From assembly GCF_009882935.1 (NCBI RefSeq), contig NZ_WTVA01000015.1:691108-755107 (forward strand): DNA of 64,000 nucleotides, read 5' to 3'. A program made the translations under genes and the position numbers. Of this stretch, positions 7,490 through 15,632 are shown in pieces. Within the stretch, counting starts at the first letter, position 1, and each line of letters begins with the position of its first letter. The notes beneath the pieces were generated by a model that saw nothing but the letters and a program-made list of their open reading frames with translations, ran no database searches and was not told where the DNA came from. This DNA comes from Sneathiella chungangensis (lineage in GTDB: Bacteria > Pseudomonadota > Alphaproteobacteria > Sneathiellales > Sneathiellaceae).

Positions 7490-8467
7490 CTAGTTCCGAC
7501 GGTGAATGGCATTTAGCCAAGCTGAAGCGACGATGATCGCCCCAACAATGACCTGCTGGGTAAATGTCGAAATCGCAAGGAGATTGAGGCCGTTGATCAT
7601 GAAGGCAATAACAAGAACGCCTAGCAAAGAACGCAGAACACCACCACTCCCGCCAAATATGCTTGTTCCGCCGATAATTACTGCTCCAATGGACTGAAGA
7701 AGTAGGTCACCTGCACCTAGAAGAGGTTGCCCCGAAATAACCCGGCCACTGAGAAGGAAACCACCCATAGCAGCTAAGCTTCCCGAGAAAATAAAGACGG
7801 TCATCTTTATTCGTTCAACCTTAATGCCCGAGACGTGAGCGACACGTTCATTGCTCCCTACCGCGTAAATATAGCGGCCAAGCGGCCTGTACTGCAGGAC
7901 GTAGTGAGCGATGCCGACAGTTAGTACTGCGATAAGCAGGGGCACCGGTATGGGACCTAGGCGCCCTCCTCCAAACCAAAAGAACAAATCGACATCTGGA
8001 CGAGGTAAGCCAAAAATGGATGAGCCGTCTGAAATGACCATGGCCAGCCCAGCTGCCATGTACAACATTCCCAGTGTCACAATAAATGACTGAATGCGCG
8101 CCCACCCGACGAGCAGTCCATTTGCCACACCAATCAATATACCAGATCCGATCCCAACGAAGGCACCGATTTCGATCCCAAAAGCCATCATGGTTGATGC
8201 AGTAACAACGCTCACCACACTGACAATTGATCCCTGAGAAAGGTCTAAACCACCAATTAGAAGAACAAAAGTTTGACCAACTGCAAGTATGATGAGAGGT
8301 GCCGATTGCACCAGGACGTTTGTGATATTCTCAACCGTTAGAAAGTGGGGACTTGCAATTGAATATCCCGCGAACATGATTAGTAAAATTGCCACCGGGC
8401 CGAATACTGCGGGCTCAAATGGAATTCTTGAAGAAAAGGAAGCTGCCTGTGGTGCAATCGTACTCAT
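7490..8467 (-). CDS. Ribose-type ABC transporter permease
   Basis: 325 residues with about ten hydrophobic segments, of the BPD_transp_2 (RbsC) family. Diagnostic stretches are VGQTFVLLIGGLDLSQGS near residue 65, the conserved cytoplasmic loop YAVGSNERVAHVSGIKVERIK near residue 205 and GAVIIGGTSIFGGSGGVLRSLLG near residue 265. It sits between the ATPase gene (2 bases upstream) and the binding-protein gene, so the three are co-translated. It forms the membrane channel of the importer as a homodimer. Confidence 0.9.
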   Translation of the reverse strand: MSTIAPQAASFSSRIPFEPAVFGPVAILLIMFAGYSIASPHFLTVENITNVLVQSAPLIILAVGQTFVLLIGGLDLSQGSIVSVVSVVTASTMMAFGIEIGAFVGIGSGILIGVANGLLVGWARIQSFIVTLGMLYMAAGLAMVISDGSSIFGLPRPDVDLFFWFGGGRLGPIPVPLLIAVLTVGIAHYVLQYRPLGRYIYAVGSNERVAHVSGIKVERIKMTVFIFSGSLAAMGGFLLSGRVISGQPLLGAGDLLLQSIGAVIIGGTSIFGGSGGVLRSLLGVLVIAFMINGLNLLAISTFTQQVIVGAIIVASAWLNAIHRRN

Positions 8468-8469
8468 GC

Positions 8470-10005
8470 TTAGACCCCGTGTGTGATAGCGGCAACGATT
8501 TGTTCGGCCGACATTGTGGAACGATCAAATGATCCGGTTATTGACCCATTCTTTAAGGTCAAAACTCGGTCTGCGATGTGAAGAACTTCCTCGAGGTCAG
8601 ATGACACGACGAGAACCGCGCAGCCTTTCTGCTTCAAGCGCTCGATCAACGCGTAGATTTCAGCCTTTCCGCCAACGTCTATGCCCTGTGTTGGCTCGTC
8701 AAACAGGAATATTTGCGTATTAGTAGTCAGGCATTTAGCCAAGACTACTTTTTGCTGATTTCCGCCAGACAATGATCCGGTCCGGTCTTTTTCGCTGATC
8801 GCACGAATGGAGAGATCACTCATTTTTTGAACTGAGTGCGCTTTCTGCTTTGAAGCTGACAGCCCCATGTAACCAAGAAAACGCTTAAGACTGGGAAGCG
8901 TGATATTATCGTTAATAGAAAGATTTAGTGCTACCCCTTGACCCGGGCGATCTTCAGGGATTAATGCCAAGCCCGCCGCAATGGCGTCTGAAGGAGTAGC
9001 AATCTTAAGCGCTCGACCGTCTATGCCGATTACACCAGAACTTGCCTCTCTCAAGCCGAAAATTGTCTCCAGTATCTCTGTTCGGCCGGAACCGATAAGT
9101 CCGGTTAATACGAGAGTTTCACCGCGATGCACACTGAAAGACACATCGTCAAAAATGTTCACGCAGCTTAAGCCCTTTATCTCAAGCAAACGTTCACCTT
9201 GTTTGGCCAGCTCACTCATTTCTGTCATGCTAATATTGCCCGAAATCAGGCTAACTAAGCGTGCACGATCAAGTTCTTCCGTTGGAAAAGTTCCGATAGA
9301 ATGCCCATCTCGTAAAACCGTTGCGCGCGAACACAAAGGCGCGATCTCGTCTAGGCGATGACTCACGTAAATCACACCTACATTTTGCTCCACCATACTT
9401 TTAAGTAGAGAGAACAACTTCGTGGACTCGGATTCACTTAAGGCCGATGTTGGCTCGTCCAGAATTAGAACACGTGGGCTTTCGAGAATGGCTTTCGCAA
9501 TTTCGACCAACTGTCGTTGCCCAAAACCAAGACTTGCAACCAAGATATCCAAATCAAATTCTACATCCAGCTTGGAAAATGCTTCAGAAGCCGCTACTTT
9601 CTCAGCTTTTCGATCTATTTCCCCTGAACGAGTGCGTATTTCACGCCCTAGAAAAATGTTGTCGAGCACACTTAAGTCTGGGGCCAGTGCCGGCTCTTGA
9701 TGAATGACATGAATCCCTGCCGCTAATGCTTCTAAGGGGGAGCGAAATGCGATCAATTCTCCATTTATAGTAATACAGCCAGCTTCAGGAACAACGGCAC
9801 CGGACATAACATTTATCAGCGTGCTTTTTCCAGCACCGTTCGATCCCAGCAAAGCATGAATCTCGCCTTCCATCAAATCGAAACTGACATCATCCAAGGC
9901 AACAACACCAGGATATTCCTTCCGAATGTCGTTCAATGCTAGCAGCGCCTGACAGGAGGTATTTATTTCCCTCTGCGGGCCTTCTTGTGGGCTCTCCGGA
10001 AACAT
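8470..10005 (-). CDS. Ribose-type ABC transporter ATPase, two nucleotide-binding domains
   Basis: 511 residues with two fused ATPase domains. Domain 1 has Walker A GSNGAGKST, signature LGFGQRQLVEIAKA and Walker B VLILDEPTSAL. Domain 2 has the degenerate Walker A GLIGSGRTE usual for RbsA-type proteins, signature LSGGNQQKVVLAK and Walker B IFLFDEPTQGID. The start at 10005 is 51 bases from the operator palindrome, and it is the first gene of a four-gene operon. It energises uptake through the permease at 7490-8467. Confidence 0.92.
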   Translation of the reverse strand: MFPESPQEGPQREINTSCQALLALNDIRKEYPGVVALDDVSFDLMEGEIHALLGSNGAGKSTLINVMSGAVVPEAGCITINGELIAFRSPLEALAAGIHVIHQEPALAPDLSVLDNIFLGREIRTRSGEIDRKAEKVAASEAFSKLDVEFDLDILVASLGFGQRQLVEIAKAILESPRVLILDEPTSALSESESTKLFSLLKSMVEQNVGVIYVSHRLDEIAPLCSRATVLRDGHSIGTFPTEELDRARLVSLISGNISMTEMSELAKQGERLLEIKGLSCVNIFDDVSFSVHRGETLVLTGLIGSGRTEILETIFGLREASSGVIGIDGRALKIATPSDAIAAGLALIPEDRPGQGVALNLSINDNITLPSLKRFLGYMGLSASKQKAHSVQKMSDLSIRAISEKDRTGSLSGGNQQKVVLAKCLTTNTQIFLFDEPTQGIDVGGKAEIYALIERLKQKGCAVLVVSSDLEEVLHIADRVLTLKNGSITGSFDRSTMSAEQIVAAITHGV

Positions 10006-10034
10006 TTCTACTCATCTCTAAATGTATTTACGAC

Positions 10035-10062
10035 TTGACCAATATCGGGTTGTTAATATACG
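10035..10062 (+). promoter_or_regulatory. Predicted promoter of the DUF1326 operon
   Basis: TTGACC (10035-10040) and TATACG (10057-10062) are spaced by 16 bases. The -10 element lies inside the palindrome at 10056-10083, so a bound repressor would block RNA polymerase. Transcription would begin shortly before the ATG at 10109. Confidence 0.5.
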
Positions 10063-10083
10063 TTACATTAATGTAACGTATAT
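10056..10083. promoter_or_regulatory. Operator palindrome 1 of the TetR regulon
   Basis: A 28-bp perfect palindrome with the core ACGTTACATTAATGTAACGT lies between the divergent importer and DUF1326 operons. The same ACGTTACAT/ATGTAACGT half-sites recur in the second divergent region at 15562-15601. The TetR-family gene at 13440-14024 is the only regulator between them and is the obvious candidate ligand. Confidence 0.8.
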
Positions 10084-10108
10084 AGTCAATAACAATTTGG
10101 AGAGACTG

Positions 10109-10774
10109 ATGACAAATGTAAAAGACTGGTGGATGAAAGGTGACTGGTTCGATAGTTGCAGCTGCGATATCCCTTGCCCTTGCGAATTTGCGCAAGCACC
10201 CTCAGACAATCGATGCGAAGGTTTTGTGGCCTATAACATCAAGGAAGGTGCTTACGGCGGTATTAGAATTGACGGGCTATCAGTGCTTATTCCTGGGATA
10301 TTCTACGGAAACCTGTGGGCCGGTGAGTGCAAAATGTCTGTGACAATGCTAGTGGACGAGCGAGCTACTTCTGAACAACGCGAGGCACTTGGCGTTATAT
10401 TCTCCGAAGACGCAGGAGGATTTATGTCCCATATTTTCTCAACGATCGCTGAGATAGTTGCGGTTGAGTATGTCCCTATCACATTTGAAATTGCTGATGA
10501 TCTGACTTGGTGGAAAGCCGAGAGCCCAGGGCGTGCAAAAGCGCATGTTGAAGCCTTAGGCGGCCCAACCACAAGACCGGGCACTCTTGTACAGACAACC
10601 AATCCGCCGGGATCAGAAGTTGGTGCAGATGCATTAGCAACTTGGGGCAAATCAAAAGTAAGTCAGGTTAGTACGCAAGGATTTAACTGGGACTGGGAGG
10701 GCCAAAGTTCAAAGCATATGCCATTTGATCTCAAGGGCCCCGCACCAGCAGAAGTCTGGTTTGAAGAAGCGTGA
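10109..10774 (+). CDS. DUF1326 domain protein with a Cys-rich motif
   Basis: 221 residues. I start it at the ATG at 10109 because it follows a GGAGAG and because the longer reading would run through the operator. The N-terminal motif DSCSCDIPCPCEFAQ (about residues 15-29) has four close cysteines and is the conserved signature of DUF1326; it suggests metal or thiol chemistry, not proven. There is no signal peptide. The gene is followed by a DUF2182 membrane protein, a pairing seen widely in bacteria, so the two probably work together. It is first in the operon DUF1326-DUF2182-hydrolase-enolase-like-TetR. Confidence 0.8.
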   Translation: MTNVKDWWMKGDWFDSCSCDIPCPCEFAQAPSDNRCEGFVAYNIKEGAYGGIRIDGLSVLIPGIFYGNLWAGECKMSVTMLVDERATSEQREALGVIFSEDAGGFMSHIFSTIAEIVAVEYVPITFEIADDLTWWKAESPGRAKAHVEALGGPTTRPGTLVQTTNPPGSEVGADALATWGKSKVSQVSTQGFNWDWEGQSSKHMPFDLKGPAPAEVWFEEA

Positions 10775-10784
10775 GGTAATAAAC

Positions 10785-11639
10785 ATGTACTATCAAAATA
10801 CCCTTTATCGTGATCGCATGATCATAATGTCGTCACTCATAGTGGTAAGCATATTGGCATGGTCATACACAATATATCTGAGCCTAGATATGCAGGGAAT
10901 GAAAATGGAACCCATGGCGACTATGCATGGTTCGGAAAGCCAGGGTGACATGCAAAAAAACACGATGCCCATGAGTGGAATGCCAAAAGACTCAATGCCC
11001 ATTAACGGGATGAGCGTTGGCGCAGTTATGTCTATGATCGTAATGTGGATTGCCATGATGGTCGGCATGATGGTTCCGAGTTTTTCGGCGATGATCCTGG
11101 CATTCTCTGGGATTAACCTCCAGAAGCGGCTGCAAGGCCGCGCGTATGTAAGAACACCAGTATTTCTCTCTGGATATTTGGTCGTCTGGAGTGGTTTTGG
11201 TGTCGCGGCGGCAGGATTGCAGCTTGCGTTGCAGTCGCTCTCTATCATGAAAGAAATGGCGATCGCTGATCCCATCTTAGCGGCTACTATTCTTCTCATT
11301 GCGGGTGCCTATCAGTTTACGGTCTACAAGCATGCTTGTTTATCTCATTGCCGTTCACCTATGAGCCATATAATGAACCAATGGAGAGAAGGAAAGTGGG
11401 GCGCCTTTTTGATGGGTCTGAGCCACGGTATGTATTGTATCGGATGCTGCTGGGCACTCATGCTCATAATGTTTGCTATCGGTACGATGAACCTGGTCGT
11501 CATGGCAAGTTTAACACTCTACCTACTTGTCGAAAAAATTCTTCCTTTCGGGCATATAACAGCGCGCGCGACAGGTGGGATATTGATTTTGTTGGGTATT
11601 GCTACAATCAGTGGCCAAATCACTTGGGGGGGCATGTGA
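10785..11639 (+). CDS. DUF2182 membrane protein, Met-rich
   Basis: 284 residues from the ATG at 10785, preceded by GTGAGGTAA. One N-terminal helix leads to a periplasmic-looking loop very rich in Met, His and Asp (MQGMKMEPMATMHGSE, then MPMSGMPKDSMPINGMS). About six more membrane helices follow, with the DUF2182 motifs MMVGMMVPSFSAMIL, YQFTVYKHACLSHCRSP and LSHGMYCIGCCWALM. Met-rich loops are typical of copper-handling proteins, and the Cys/His pairs near the membrane support metal binding; function is otherwise unknown. Its stop overlaps the next start (ATGTGATG), so it is translationally coupled to the hydrolase gene. Confidence 0.8.
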   Translation: MYYQNTLYRDRMIIMSSLIVVSILAWSYTIYLSLDMQGMKMEPMATMHGSESQGDMQKNTMPMSGMPKDSMPINGMSVGAVMSMIVMWIAMMVGMMVPSFSAMILAFSGINLQKRLQGRAYVRTPVFLSGYLVVWSGFGVAAAGLQLALQSLSIMKEMAIADPILAATILLIAGAYQFTVYKHACLSHCRSPMSHIMNQWREGKWGAFLMGLSHGMYCIGCCWALMLIMFAIGTMNLVVMASLTLYLLVEKILPFGHITARATGGILILLGIATISGQITWGGM

Positions 11640-12409
11640 TGAGTTATGCAGAACGCGACATTCCAATCTATTATACTGAATTGGGAGAATCTGACCCCAT
11701 TTTGTTTTGTCACGGAGCAGGTGGTAATAGCACAATTTGGTGGCAACAATTTGCCCATTTCAGTAGACAATACCATTGTATTGCCATGGATCATCGCGGC
11801 TTCGGCCGCTCATCTTGCAGTTCAGAGTATTTTGATGTCAGTAAATTTGGTGAGGATGCCCTCGCTGTACTTGATGCAGCCAAGGTTGAGAGAGCGCATA
11901 TCGTCTGCCAATCTATGGGCGGCTGGACCGGAGTCCAACTCGCTCTTAAACATCCAGAAAGAGTGCGTTCGCTTACCCTTGGGGACACTATCGGTGGATT
12001 TGATATTCCCAGCGGGGTCTCAGAAATAGGGCCTGTCATCGAGCGCCTAAAGGAAGTCGGAGGCTCAAATGTTGCTCTTGGGGCAGCTTTCCGCCAAAAT
12101 CAACACTCGGATGCACATCTGTATCGCGAAATTTCCGCATTTAATGTGGCCATACGCTCGCTAGATTTATATGGTCAGATGTTTCATCCAGACGTGTTAG
12201 TACCGCTTGAACGAGCTACTAATTTGAACGCCCCGGTCTTAGTCATTGCTGGAAATGAAGATGAATTTTGGCCGCCTGAGGTTCTCAAAGAACTAAGTCA
12301 ACACATACCAAACGCACGCATTGTAGAACTTGAATCTGGGCACTCACCCTATTATGAGGTCCCAGAGGTTTTCAATGAAACTCTGCAAGCATTTCTGGAA
12401 ACAATCTAG
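11639..12409 (+). CDS. Alpha/beta hydrolase
   Basis: 256 residues, starting at the ATG that overlaps the DUF2182 stop. It has the oxyanion region LFCHGAGGN, the segment MDHRGFGRSS, the nucleophile elbow VCQSMGGW with Ser near residue 94, the acid in IAGNEDEFWPP and the catalytic His in ESGHSPYYE. The arrangement fits enol-lactone hydrolases and related esterases of catabolic pathways. The first Gly of the elbow is Cys here. The substrate is not predictable; being in the same regulon as an aldehyde dehydrogenase and a RidA-like protein, it probably opens a ring lactone, ester or C-C bond in the imported compound's breakdown. Confidence 0.88.
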   Translation: MSYAERDIPIYYTELGESDPILFCHGAGGNSTIWWQQFAHFSRQYHCIAMDHRGFGRSSCSSEYFDVSKFGEDALAVLDAAKVERAHIVCQSMGGWTGVQLALKHPERVRSLTLGDTIGGFDIPSGVSEIGPVIERLKEVGGSNVALGAAFRQNQHSDAHLYREISAFNVAIRSLDLYGQMFHPDVLVPLERATNLNAPVLVIAGNEDEFWPPEVLKELSQHIPNARIVELESGHSPYYEVPEVFNETLQAFLETI

Positions 12410-12449
12410 TATCTTCTTATTCCCGTATACGGTTGAAAGTTAGAAATAT

Positions 12450-13430
12450 ATGAAGTCAACAACAGTATTCGCCGAATCCCGAAAATGGACGTTAGCTGAT
12501 GGCGAATCCTTACATTCAGTCGCCGTAAAAATTCAATTGGGTCAAACTGTTGGGCATGCCGAATGTGTTCCTATTCCTCAGTTGGGGGAGGACATTGCCT
12601 CGACAATGGATGAAATCGCTGAGATAAGCCCTCTAATTGAGCGCGGGCTTACTAGAAGTGAACTCAATGAAATATTTCCTGCAGATTCTGCGCGTAACGC
12701 TCTGGATTGCGCGCTGTGGGATTTGGAGTCACGCCAGTCCAAAAAAACAGTTTGGGAAATCCTAAATGTGGAAAAACCACCCACCGTGCCACTGGTTACA
12801 CACCTGTCATCCGTTGAAGATCTTGAAAAGGGGCAGTTTGAGAATGTCTCGTCCATACGGCTTTCAGCTCTCCCAGAAGAGATTGAGTCTCGCTTAATAG
12901 CTATACGGTCACAATCACCAAACGCCGAACTGATCGTTGATGGCCGGAAGCAGTGGACGAAGAAGAACTTGATTTCTCTTGATACACTTCTTAGTGAATT
13001 CGGAGTAAAACTGCTTTTGAGACCATTTTCACACTATGAAGACGAGCAATTAACCAATTTAACTTTGACGACGCCAGTTTGCGCATATGAAGCTTGCAAT
13101 ACCAGGGCTGACTTGGCGTCAATCGGAAATAAATATCAAGGAGTAGTAATTTCACTTGATAAGGCGGGTGGCCTTACTGAAGCATTTGCTACCGTTTCCT
13201 TAGCAAATAAAATGGGATTGAAAATCGTCCTTGAAGCCGCTGCAGCTAGTTCTCGAGCAGCTGCACCACTCTTACCATTGGCCCCGTTTGCGGATTTTGT
13301 CGACCTTAGTTGCGTTCAAGCATTGACCAACGATCTGCCCAACGGTTTAAAATTCAGTCCACCAAATCATGTTAGTTGTATAACAAATGGACTTTGGGCC
13401 GATCACATCGCACCCGCAAATAAAGAGTAA
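12450..13430 (+). CDS. Enolase-superfamily protein related to dipeptide epimerases, active site apparently lost
   Basis: 326 residues. The fold is recognisable from SARNALDCALWDLESRQ (residues 80-96, the start of the MR/MLE barrel), SLDKAGGLTEA (near 234) and the N-terminal GHAECVPIPQLGE. In active epimerases the barrel carries K-x-K, D-A-N, L-E-Q-P, A-D-E-S and N-I-K-L. Here the matching places read S-I-R, V-D-G-R, L-L-R-P, A-Y-E-A and V-I-S-L. Thus both catalytic lysines and two of three metal-binding acids look replaced. It may be a non-catalytic binding or sensing protein, or a very different enzyme. It is followed 9 bases later by the TetR gene. Confidence 0.6.
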   Translation: MKSTTVFAESRKWTLADGESLHSVAVKIQLGQTVGHAECVPIPQLGEDIASTMDEIAEISPLIERGLTRSELNEIFPADSARNALDCALWDLESRQSKKTVWEILNVEKPPTVPLVTHLSSVEDLEKGQFENVSSIRLSALPEEIESRLIAIRSQSPNAELIVDGRKQWTKKNLISLDTLLSEFGVKLLLRPFSHYEDEQLTNLTLTTPVCAYEACNTRADLASIGNKYQGVVISLDKAGGLTEAFATVSLANKMGLKIVLEAAAASSRAAAPLLPLAPFADFVDLSCVQALTNDLPNGLKFSPPNHVSCITNGLWADHIAPANKE

Positions 13431-13439
13431 CGAGCCAGC

Positions 13440-14024
13440 ATGAGCAATTCAACTAAATCAAAGGTACGCCCTAGGGGCCGTCCAAGAAGTGAAAAGCTTG
13501 AGCTCGAGATAATTCGAGCCACCATTAGCATTTTAGCAAGTGTTGGATATCATGAAATGACAATGGAGCTCGTTGCAACTGAAGCCGGGTCAAGTCGGCC
13601 AGCCATTTACCGAAGATGGAAATCTAAGCAAGAATTAGTGGTTGCGGCTCTCGCAAAGCGATTCAATGACGTCATTCCAATTGTTGTGGATACAGGTAGC
13701 ACGCAAAAGGATGTAGCAACCATGCTTAAAAGCTTTTTAAGCCTTCTACGAAAAGATGGCATGGATCAGGCTATTCTCAGTATCATCCCGGAGATTCGCC
13801 GCGACGACGAATTAGGGTTATTGTTCAAAAAAATTGAAATAGGGCGTCGATTGTTTTTGGCAAAAGCAATCATGCGAGGAAAGATGAGGGGAGATATTGA
13901 CCCCAACATTAATGTCAATTTGGCTATCGATCAGCTGTTAGGCGGAATATATTTCCGTCTAATTTTCAGAGACGGCATCCCTGCTGACAAGGATGTTGAG
14001 GATATGGTCAACGCGCTGTTGTGA
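13440..14024 (+). CDS. TetR/AcrR-family transcriptional regulator
   Basis: 194 residues. An Arg-rich N-terminus (RPRGRPRSEKLE) leads into a TetR_N helix-turn-helix (IIRATISILASVGYHEMTMELVATEAG, recognition helix SSRPAIYRRWKSKQEL). The C-terminal half is a ligand-binding dimer domain of the TetR_C_11 kind (NLAIDQLLGGIYFRLIF). It is last in the DUF1326 operon, so it would control its own synthesis. The two matching palindromes at 10056-10083 and 15562-15601 are its likely operators; the inducer is presumably the imported compound or a breakdown product. No other regulator is present in this stretch. Confidence 0.9.
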   Translation: MSNSTKSKVRPRGRPRSEKLELEIIRATISILASVGYHEMTMELVATEAGSSRPAIYRRWKSKQELVVAALAKRFNDVIPIVVDTGSTQKDVATMLKSFLSLLRKDGMDQAILSIIPEIRRDDELGLLFKKIEIGRRLFLAKAIMRGKMRGDIDPNINVNLAIDQLLGGIYFRLIFRDGIPADKDVEDMVNALL

Positions 14025-14057
14025 GCTTTCTTTATTCGCACGTCGACCCATCTCCAT

Positions 14058-15542
14058 TCAGGCTGATACTGGAAAGCTTACGTTTGGATTGCCGCTAAAA
14101 TTGATCTGGTTAACTTTGAGTTTTGAGAATGTTTTTATACATTCAACCCCGAGATCTTCACCCATTCCGCTCACACCATGGCCCTCGTAAGGAATATTCC
14201 AACGTATTCGGTTAATGCAATTTGTCCAGATGATTCCTGCTGTAAGCTGTTCTGCAATTCGATGTGCACGGGCGATGTCTTGTGTCCAGATTGCCGCGGC
14301 CAGACCAAATTGTGTAGAATTAGCTATTTCAACTGCTTCTGATTCTGACGAAAATGTCATTGCCACTGTAACCGGACCAAAAATTTCCTCCTGAGCGACT
14401 CGCATTTTAGGGGAAGCATTTTTAAACAATGTTGGATTGATAAAAAATCCGTCTTCGCAGTCTTTTATTGTTGGCGTATTCCCCCCAAAGACCAACTCAG
14501 CCCCTTCTTCTACAGCCAGAGAAATGTAGCTTTGCACCTTCTCAAATTGACGCTTCGAAATCACCGGCCCAATTTGGGTTGTCGTCAAAGACGGATCCCC
14601 CACCAAATCTGCATCACGTAGCCGTACACTTAGCCGTTTGATAAACTCATCCGCAATTTCATCTGCAAGAAGCAGTCTTGTTCCGGATGTGCATATTTGC
14701 CCCGTGTTCCAATAACTACTGAATAGAGTTGCCTCTACAGCCTTATCAAGATCGGCATCAGCAAAAACAATATTGGCAGATTTACCACCTAATTCAAGAT
14801 GTACACCCTTAAGTCGGGATGAGGCGGCCTGAAGTATTTTTCGGCCAACATAGGTACTCCCAGTGAAAGAAATCATCTCAACCTTAGGATGATCGACCAG
14901 TGCCGCACCTGTTTTGCCGTCACCTAGCACGACATTGACAACACCCGGAGGCAATCCAGCATCTATACAAATTCGCGCGAATTCAATTGCAGAGGCTGAT
15001 GTTTCCTCAGACGGTTTCAATACAACGGAGCTGCCCAGTGCTATTGCCGGGGCAGATTTCCAGGCTGCAAACAAAAACGGTAAATTCCAGGGGACAATCG
15101 AGCCGACCACACTAAAAGGAACTCTGGTTGAGTAGGAGTGATAGCCCGGCTCTTCACTGAAGTTTGCCCCAATTGCAATTTCTGGGAGCGTTGCGAAATA
15201 CTTCATCAAACTTGAAGCACGCATCACATCACGGCGTGCATTAATTATTGGTTTTCCACTATCGCGACTTTCAAGCAATGCCAGAAAGTTAATTCTTGTT
15301 AAAATGATGTCACCAATTTTGCTAAGAACAGCAGACCGTTCGGCAGGGGGCATCTTGGACCAGGCCCCTTCTGCAAATGTTTGGGCACAATTGGCAACAG
15401 CAGTATCTACATCCGAAGCATCACCATGTGCAACACTTGCATAAGCCTTCCCATTGGATGGATTAATAGTTTCAAAGCGCGAAGTAGCATCCACCCCGAC
15501 CTCTTGTCCTCCTATAAAGTGGTTGATTTGAACCAAATCCAT
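14058..15542 (-). CDS. NAD(P)-dependent aldehyde dehydrogenase
   Basis: 494 residues. The ATG at 15542 is chosen because AAGGAG lies 6 bases before it; an ATG five codons further up would start inside that ribosome-binding site. It shows the cofactor stretch IVPWNLPFLFAAWKSAPAIALG, SFTGSTYVG, the general base in LELGGKSAN and the catalytic Cys in GQICTSGTR. It resembles the 2-hydroxymuconic/2-aminomuconic semialdehyde dehydrogenase branch in size and motif spacing, but that cannot be proven by eye. It is convergent with the TetR gene (33-base gap) and divergent from the RidA-like gene across the 40-bp operator, so the same signal should switch it on. Confidence 0.93.
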   Translation of the reverse strand: MDLVQINHFIGGQEVGVDATSRFETINPSNGKAYASVAHGDASDVDTAVANCAQTFAEGAWSKMPPAERSAVLSKIGDIILTRINFLALLESRDSGKPIINARRDVMRASSLMKYFATLPEIAIGANFSEEPGYHSYSTRVPFSVVGSIVPWNLPFLFAAWKSAPAIALGSSVVLKPSEETSASAIEFARICIDAGLPPGVVNVVLGDGKTGAALVDHPKVEMISFTGSTYVGRKILQAASSRLKGVHLELGGKSANIVFADADLDKAVEATLFSSYWNTGQICTSGTRLLLADEIADEFIKRLSVRLRDADLVGDPSLTTTQIGPVISKRQFEKVQSYISLAVEEGAELVFGGNTPTIKDCEDGFFINPTLFKNASPKMRVAQEEIFGPVTVAMTFSSESEAVEIANSTQFGLAAAIWTQDIARAHRIAEQLTAGIIWTNCINRIRWNIPYEGHGVSGMGEDLGVECIKTFSKLKVNQINFSGNPNVSFPVSA

Positions 15543-15558
15543 AAGTCTCTCCTTCACA

Positions 15559-15587
15559 TTGATATTTATTTACGTTACATATATGTA
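15559..15587 (+). promoter_or_regulatory. Predicted promoter of the RidA-like gene
   Basis: TTGATA (15559-15564) and TATGTA (15582-15587) are separated by 17 bases. The -10 element lies in the right half of the operator palindrome, so repressor binding and transcription should exclude each other. Confidence 0.5.
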
Positions 15588-15601
15588 ACGTAAATAAATA
15601 T
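15562..15601. promoter_or_regulatory. Operator palindrome 2 of the TetR regulon, 40 bp perfect
   Basis: Every base from 15562 pairs with its partner up to 15601; the centre is TACGTTACATATATGTAACG. The inner half-sites ACGTTACAT/ATGTAACGT are the same as in operator 1. It fills most of the space between the ALDH start (15542) and the RidA-like start (15633) and overlaps the predicted promoters of both. Confidence 0.82.
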
Positions 15602-15608
15602 ATGTCAA
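15580..15608 (-). promoter_or_regulatory. Predicted promoter of the aldehyde dehydrogenase gene
   Basis: On the minus strand a perfect TTGACA (15608-15603) is followed after 17 bases by CATATA (15585-15580). The -10 element lies at the centre of the 40-bp palindrome. Confidence 0.55.
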
Positions 15609-15632
15609 GTAAGCTAGATTCAAGGAGATACC

